A stretch of DNA of 64,000 bases from an uncultured Paenibacillaceae bacterium (GTDB lineage Bacteria; Bacillota; Bacilli; Aneurinibacillales; Aneurinibacillaceae), in the NCBI GenBank assembly GCA_946478845.1, contig CAMLDI010000004.1:67442-131441 (forward strand). Reading direction: 5' to 3'. Below are positions 61,501-64,000 of this stretch, in pieces. The notes beneath the pieces were generated by a model. The model was given only the letters and a program-made list of their open reading frames with translations. It did no database searches and was not told the DNA's origin. Each line of letters begins with the position of its first letter. The first letter of the stretch is position 1. The position numbers were made by a program, and so were the translations under genes.

Positions 61501-61721
61501 TCATCATATCAGCAGCTATCATTTTGGGAGGAACTTTTGCTGCCATGATTCCTTCCGGGGTACAATCTCTCTTACAAATTGCTACGATCGTGTTGGTAGG
61601 ATTGCTCTTGTATGCGTTCATATTCCTTCCGTTGTTTGTCCCGGTTATGGTTAAAACCTTTGGCAAAGCCAATTGGTGGCCATTTATAGAAAAGTCTTCT
61701 GAAAAGAAAAATCTCCTATAA
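58584..61721 (+). CDS. MMPL/RND-family transporter with long central coiled coil
   Basis: About 1045 aa. Two MMPL halves with around six membrane helices each (first block about 175-360; second about 865-1035), each with the conserved GVGTDYCLLLLSRYKEE or ALGVDYSIFLMSRFNEH motif. Between them (about 475-780) is an extracellular coiled-coil region with YhgE/Pip-like repeats (GLKSGMNDLQKGLTRLEQG style). It resembles B. subtilis YdgH. TTG 58584 is preferred, with GGTGAGG five bases upstream; ATG 58566 has no ribosome site. Likely exports lipids or hydrophobic compounds. Confidence 0.87.
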   Translation: MNAVIKGRWLILLGWILGLTVLLLTGPNLTNLVREKGQFTIPDDSLSSFAMELLEEKNKDGDTQIAIVFHKDSKMTEADEEELRRAVANLEKVKEKLGITSILHYFDNSELKKELVSEDGKTVLMSLSIKEPTPAIDEVKKGLDDALQEIKIPHAYTGDWFISEDVVKSSQDGLKKTEWITVVFILLVLLLVFRSPVAPLIPLLTVGISYIASESVIAFLVDILDFPLSNFTQIFLVVVLFGVGTDYCLLLLSRYKEELSRSESIAEAIITTYRTAGKTVLFSGIAVMIGFAVIGFSRFKLYQSASAVAIGIIILLLALFTIVPFFMAVLKTKLFWPMKGSLDHKDSKLWIWSGRFSLSRPFLTLLLLGVILTPFLIFYDGKLSFNNLDEIGDKYDSVKAFKTISDSFGPGKVLPATIVLKNDEPMDNGKYLALLEQITREVSKVDGVDYVRSVTRPVGDEIPDLYVKNQAKTLDEGLQKGDEGIQLIASGLQFASTSIASSKPKMEEAKDGVNQLIDGTGELKSGMNDLQKGLTRLEQGMRLGTIGAGDISKGLAQVKANGEQLLKASQQLELKYQEAGNHLTTLAGKYNGIEQDLKNLSESLRTINNLLSGVEKKYPELEKDSEYQKAKKLVTQKEEDINKLSSGINSLNEQLLGIASGVKDANSVFASLNKNQKQLTASMAKLIKGLEQMEKGMMLTANGQKQAIHMLPLLSGGLSQLQNGHKQLQPGFSSLTVQLDGLRNGLDESVNGLTDLSGGLKDAREYLTQLSLVPDPQMAGWFIPDSVLKSEDFQEVFDTYMSSDRKTVTFDVIFKDNPYSIEALDQVSKVEEAVKRATKETSLENVKMGIGGVSSMQADLRDVSEGDYSRTVLFMLVGIGLVLLVLLRSLIMPLYLILSLIITYYMSMAVTEAIFVNLLGYSGINWVVPFFAFVILVALGVDYSIFLMSRFNEHRDLNPERAILLAMGKMGSVIISAAIILGGTFAAMIPSGVQSLLQIATIVLVGLLLYAFIFLPLFVPVMVKTFGKANWWPFIEKSSEKKNLL

Positions 61722-61731
61722 GGGGTGCTAC

Positions 61732-61763
61732 AGGCTGTCGAAGAATAAATCGACAGCCTTTTC
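61732..61763 (+). terminator. Terminator after the MMPL gene
   Basis: 10-bp perfect stem AGGCTGTCGA / TCGACAGCCT with an 8-base loop, then TTTTC. Confidence 0.88.
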
Positions 61764-61933
61764 TTATGCGTGATTTTTAGTTTTCCACCTTAGTTACCAT
61801 GGTTTTATATGTAAAAATATGAAATTTTAATGAACTCCATTTTTGATAAAACAATAAAAGTAGATTCAAGATAAAATGAATTTTAGAATAGATTCTTTTT
61901 TATTTTTCAATGTATTTTTAGAATTTTTTTACA

Positions 61934-62140
61934 TCTGAGAGGGGTCATCTTAATGGGAAGGCGAAAGAAATATCAAAGTGTTTATTAAATCCTAGTAAAG
62001 ATTGGGTATGGCATCATCCAAAGGATGATCCTATGAAAATACAACTTATACCTAAATCTCAACATACAAATCCCCTTTTACAGGATATTTTGCATAATGG
62101 GCCAAATGGTATAGGTGGTTATGGTAAGTACTTTAGATAG
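61934..62140 (+). pseudogene. C-terminal fragment of a WHH-type HNH nuclease toxin
   Basis: The frame reads SERGHLNGKAKEISK... DWVWHHPKDDP... IQLIPKSQHT ... HNGPNGIGGYGKYFR and stops at TAG 62138. The WHH motif and the trailing QLIP...QHT...GGY pattern are those of polymorphic-toxin nuclease tips. There is no start, signal or delivery domain upstream: 61764-61933 is AT-rich and holds no ORF. The 3' end is intact and lies 15 bases before the DUF4272 gene. Confidence 0.65.
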
Positions 62141-62154
62141 AAGGAGTTGATATT

Positions 62155-62877
62155 GTGAAGGACATAAAAGAAATTTGTAGGCGATGTATAATTCTACTAG
62201 CTTTTTCTGATAGATGTGCAATAGAAAAAGAGGTTTCTGATGGAATAAAACATACCCTCGAAGAAAGAAAACAACAAAGAAAATTTATATATGAATGGTT
62301 AGAAAGACATGGTTACATTGATTATTTAACTGCAGAAGAAAAGAGAATATTCGAAATGGAAGTTGGGACAAATTTTTCTCAGGAAATACTATCTAAACAA
62401 GTTATTCATGAAGCGTTGGAACCTCTTTTGTGGAGTTTAGGTTTGGTAAAAAGAATGACACCCCATTATCAATTTGTAATTACGGATTTTCATCCATTGT
62501 TATTAATTGGGCCTGAGCATTCATTAGAAAAATTGGTTGGAAGATGTAATTTGAGGAGTTATTCTGACATCATTCTTCAAAGAGAAATTTCGATGTTATG
62601 GAATTGGAGATTACGCGAGGCAAATAGTCCCATTATGGGAAATGAAGATTTTAAAAATATTATTTTATCTACTTTTGGTCAAGAATATAAAAATGCAATT
62701 AAGAAAATTAATTTTTGTAAGGATGGTGTCAAAGATTTTAAAGTAGGATCTATTCCTTTTTATTCTTTATCAGATATAGAAAAGCAACGGATTGCATTAA
62801 TTTCTTTATGGCGTCATCATGCACTTGAATGGGTTACTGGTGTTGAAGATTGGGATGATGTTGATACAAGTACCTGA
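62155..62877 (+). CDS. DUF4272-like protein, possible immunity protein
   Basis: 240 aa, soluble. RRCIILLAF at the N-terminus, EALEPLLWSLGLVK in the middle, and the ending RHHALEWVTGVEDWDDVDTST match the DUF4272 pattern as I know it (RRxLxL..., LLWALG..., RHxALNWLxG...WDDVxTDT). DUF4272 genes often neighbour polymorphic toxins. GTG start with AAGGAG eight bases upstream. No frame break is seen, so it may have outlived its toxin. Confidence 0.65.
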   Translation: MKDIKEICRRCIILLAFSDRCAIEKEVSDGIKHTLEERKQQRKFIYEWLERHGYIDYLTAEEKRIFEMEVGTNFSQEILSKQVIHEALEPLLWSLGLVKRMTPHYQFVITDFHPLLLIGPEHSLEKLVGRCNLRSYSDIILQREISMLWNWRLREANSPIMGNEDFKNIILSTFGQEYKNAIKKINFCKDGVKDFKVGSIPFYSLSDIEKQRIALISLWRHHALEWVTGVEDWDDVDTST

Positions 62878-62926
62878 TAGAATTTAATAAACATATTTAA
62901 ATTCAAAAGCCGATTGCATTTATTTG

Positions 62927-62977
62927 AACTGTACCCCAATTGTTAGACATAACTAATAATTGGGGGTACAGTTTTTT
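62927..62977 (+). terminator. Long imperfect hairpin at the IS left end
   Basis: AACTGTACCCC-AATT pairs with AATTGGGGGTACAGTT (one bulged G), with an inner TTAG / CTAA, then six T. It coincides with the left terminal sequence of the IS3-family remnant and would block transcription entering it. Confidence 0.7.
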
Positions 62978-63020
62978 ATGGTGAGATTTTTATCAGAAGA
63001 AAAATACAAGCAGTAAGACA

Positions 63021-63119
63021 ATAAACTTTATTGCAGGTAATAAATTACAATCAAATGCAACTGCCATTGTAAATCCAGTTAATTGTGAAGGATATATGGG
63101 AAAAGGATTAGCTTATTAA
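63021..63119 (+). pseudogene. N-terminal fragment of a macrodomain protein (DarG-like)
   Basis: 32 residues, INFIAGNKLQSNATAIVNPV then NCEGYMGKGLAY and a stop. This is the first strand and ADP-ribose-binding loop of macrodomains of the DarG/TARG1 group (VNTVNCxGxMGKGxA). The start codon is replaced by ATA at the junction with the IS fragment, and the rest of the domain is missing. Confidence 0.6.
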
Positions 63120-63126
63120 TAATTAA

Positions 63127-63156
63127 AGGGTCATAGTTTTCTATGGCTCTTTTTTA
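63127..63156 (+). terminator. Terminator-like hairpin
   Basis: 10-bp stem AGGGTCATAG / CTATGGCTCT with two G-U pairs, a TTTT loop and six T. Confidence 0.75.
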
Positions 63157-63363
63157 TGTACACCTAGCATGGGTTTAAACATAGAATTCAATTTTCATGG
63201 TGAAGAAAGTAGAAACTAATAAAGGTAAAAGTGTTGACCGTGAGGTCAAATCTAAAGGAGGTCTGTAGTAAAATACTCATCTGGGGAACGAGATAATATC
63301 CTTATTAAGGAAATTATAGCAAGAAAATACGTAGAAGCTGTCATCTCTATAGGCAGGAGCAGT

Positions 63364-63561
63364 AGAATTAACGGGACCACCTACTATACGGTTCGCAACG
63401 GGCACGGGGATATTGTACTATTAACTGATGGCAGCGGGAACATCGTCGCAACATACACCTATGATGCGTGGGGAAATCTTGTTGGGAAAACAGGTTCCGT
63501 AGCAGATCTTAATCCCTACCGTTACGATGATACCACAGGATTGTATTATTTGATTAACTAA
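63364..63561 (+). pseudogene. Rhs/YD-repeat core fragment
   Basis: The frame reads RINGTTYYTVRNGHGDIVLL, then DAWGNLVGKTG, then NPYRYDDTTGLYYLIN and a stop. This is the end of the Rhs shell (YxYDxxTGLYYLxARYY), the point at which Rhs toxins switch to a variable tip. The frame is open upstream to 63256 with residues I cannot place. Broken exactly where ARYYNP should follow. Confidence 0.75.
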
Positions 63562-63589
63562 TCCCAAGGATGCGAGGAGGGGAATCGGT

Positions 63590-63670
63590 CAATACCTAGA
63601 TTTCTATAATCATAAAAGACTCCATCAATCCTTAAATTATCAAACTCCTGCCACTCTATTCTTTATATAA
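63590..63670 (+). pseudogene. C-terminal fragment of IS3-family transposase OrfB
   Basis: QYLDFYNHKRLHQSLNYQTP followed by seven residues and a stop: the conserved end of the IS3/IS150 DDE transposase. In frame upstream is NPKDARRGIG, possibly the Rhs NP segment, so the junction fuses Rhs and transposase coding sequence. Confidence 0.75.
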
Positions 63671-63850
63671 AAATCAAAGTAAGCATAGGGCTTTGAGGGT
63701 AAAGAAATTGCTTACGCTTCCCCTAGTTCGCCTTCCCTTCGGTCAGGGCTCTCTACGGGGCTACATCCCCCTCTCCCTAAAACATTATAAAACGCTTTCA
63801 TAAACCTACTTTAAATTTAAAAAAACCGTGTCTTGACGATGGGGTCCACC

Positions 63851-63967
63851 TTAAAAGAAACCAATTACAATTATACAAGTAACAACAAATTTCAAATAAA
63901 CAACATAGACGGAAAAGCCTGGTCCTACGAAAATGGCGGAAGTGGTATAATGCTACATAAAAACTAG
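63851..63967 (+). pseudogene. Second Rhs/YD-repeat fragment
   Basis: LKETNYNYTSNNKFQINNID then GKAWSYENGGSG and a stop at 63965: a YD repeat (YxYxxNNxxxxxDGxxWxYDxNG). It lies just outside the IS right end. The last bases of the window contain AAAGGAG (63976-63982), perhaps the ribosome site of a gene starting beyond the edge. No other ORF is seen in 62878-64000. Confidence 0.6.
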
Positions 63968-64000
63968 ACAGTAAGAAAGGAGATCCTTAGTTGTAAAATG

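Larger units (their letters stand above)
62930..63848 (+). mobile_element. Degenerate IS3-family element
   Basis: Left end TGTACCCCAATTGTTAGACA (62930-62949) and right end TGTCTTGACGATGGGGTCCA (63829-63848) are imperfect inverted repeats (about 13 of 20 bases). Inside, the first 12 codons of an OrfA (MVRFLSEEKYKQ, 62978-63016) and the last residues of an OrfB survive. The middle has been replaced by macrodomain and Rhs fragments, so it is not one clean insertion. Confidence 0.6.

Overview
The window is a chromosomal segment of a low-to-moderate GC member of the Bacillota, almost certainly Bacillales. The gene order ftsE-ftsX / ctpB / minJ / csbA-uvrB-uvrA-hprK-lgt-ppaX-yvoF / hisZGDBHAF-IE / yvcD / trxB / rapZ-glmR-whiA-crh / clpP / gap-pgk-tpiA-gpmI-eno / secG-yvaK-rnr-smpB-ssrA follows the Bacillus subtilis arrangement block by block. 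Crh with Gln in place of the HPr phospho-histidine, a CtsR operator at clpP, the short-form HisG with HisZ, and the acetyl-dependent DAP genes (dapH-dapL) agree. Two secreted SLH-domain proteins point to a cell wall with an SLH-anchored surface layer. I cannot name the species.

Layout. 1-400: tail of an HTH regulator. 600-6500: cell-division and envelope block (FtsEX, a coiled-coil M23 hydrolase, CtpB, a MinJ-like PDZ membrane protein, CsbA). 6500-15320: excision repair (uvrBA), then HPr kinase, lipoprotein transferase, PpaX, an acetyltransferase and a CorA-like channel. 15330-21900: a complete eight-gene histidine operon behind a strong promoter and an unusual tandem octamer leader. 21900-25000: an accessory patch with repeats, three very small minus-strand ORFs, a CBO0543-type membrane protein, a membrane serine protease and an ABC-ATPase remnant. 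25000-32000: YvcD-like TPR protein, TrxB, RapZ-GlmR-WhiA-Crh and convergent CtsR-controlled clpP. 32100-40900: a small unknown protein, a hydrolase, rpoN, a glutaredoxin-like protein and the glycolytic operon with no cggR. 40900-47350: YkvI transporter, secG, two tandem YvaK-type esterases, rnr, smpB, ssrA. 47350-52800: glycosyltransferase, orphan NarL-type regulator, two SLH proteins behind structured leaders, a lipase. 52900-56600: DAP synthesis, a quinone oxidoreductase, an unknown membrane protein. 56650-61760: TetR / Tat-exported nitroreductase-like / MMPL transporter operon with an operator array. 61900-64000: a graveyard made of a WHH-type nuclease toxin C-terminus with an apparently intact DUF4272 (possible immunity) gene, an IS3-family remnant, a macrodomain fragment and Rhs pieces.

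The core blocks are mostly housekeeping. The parts that ordinary annotation would miss are the tiny membrane ORFs, a small ORF whose Shine-Dalgarno lies inside a perfect hairpin, two families of dispersed intergenic repeats, the octamer leader of hisZ, the layered leader of the first SLH gene, and the broken polymorphic-toxin locus at the right edge. All functional calls rest on reading the sequence and on known families; no search was run.
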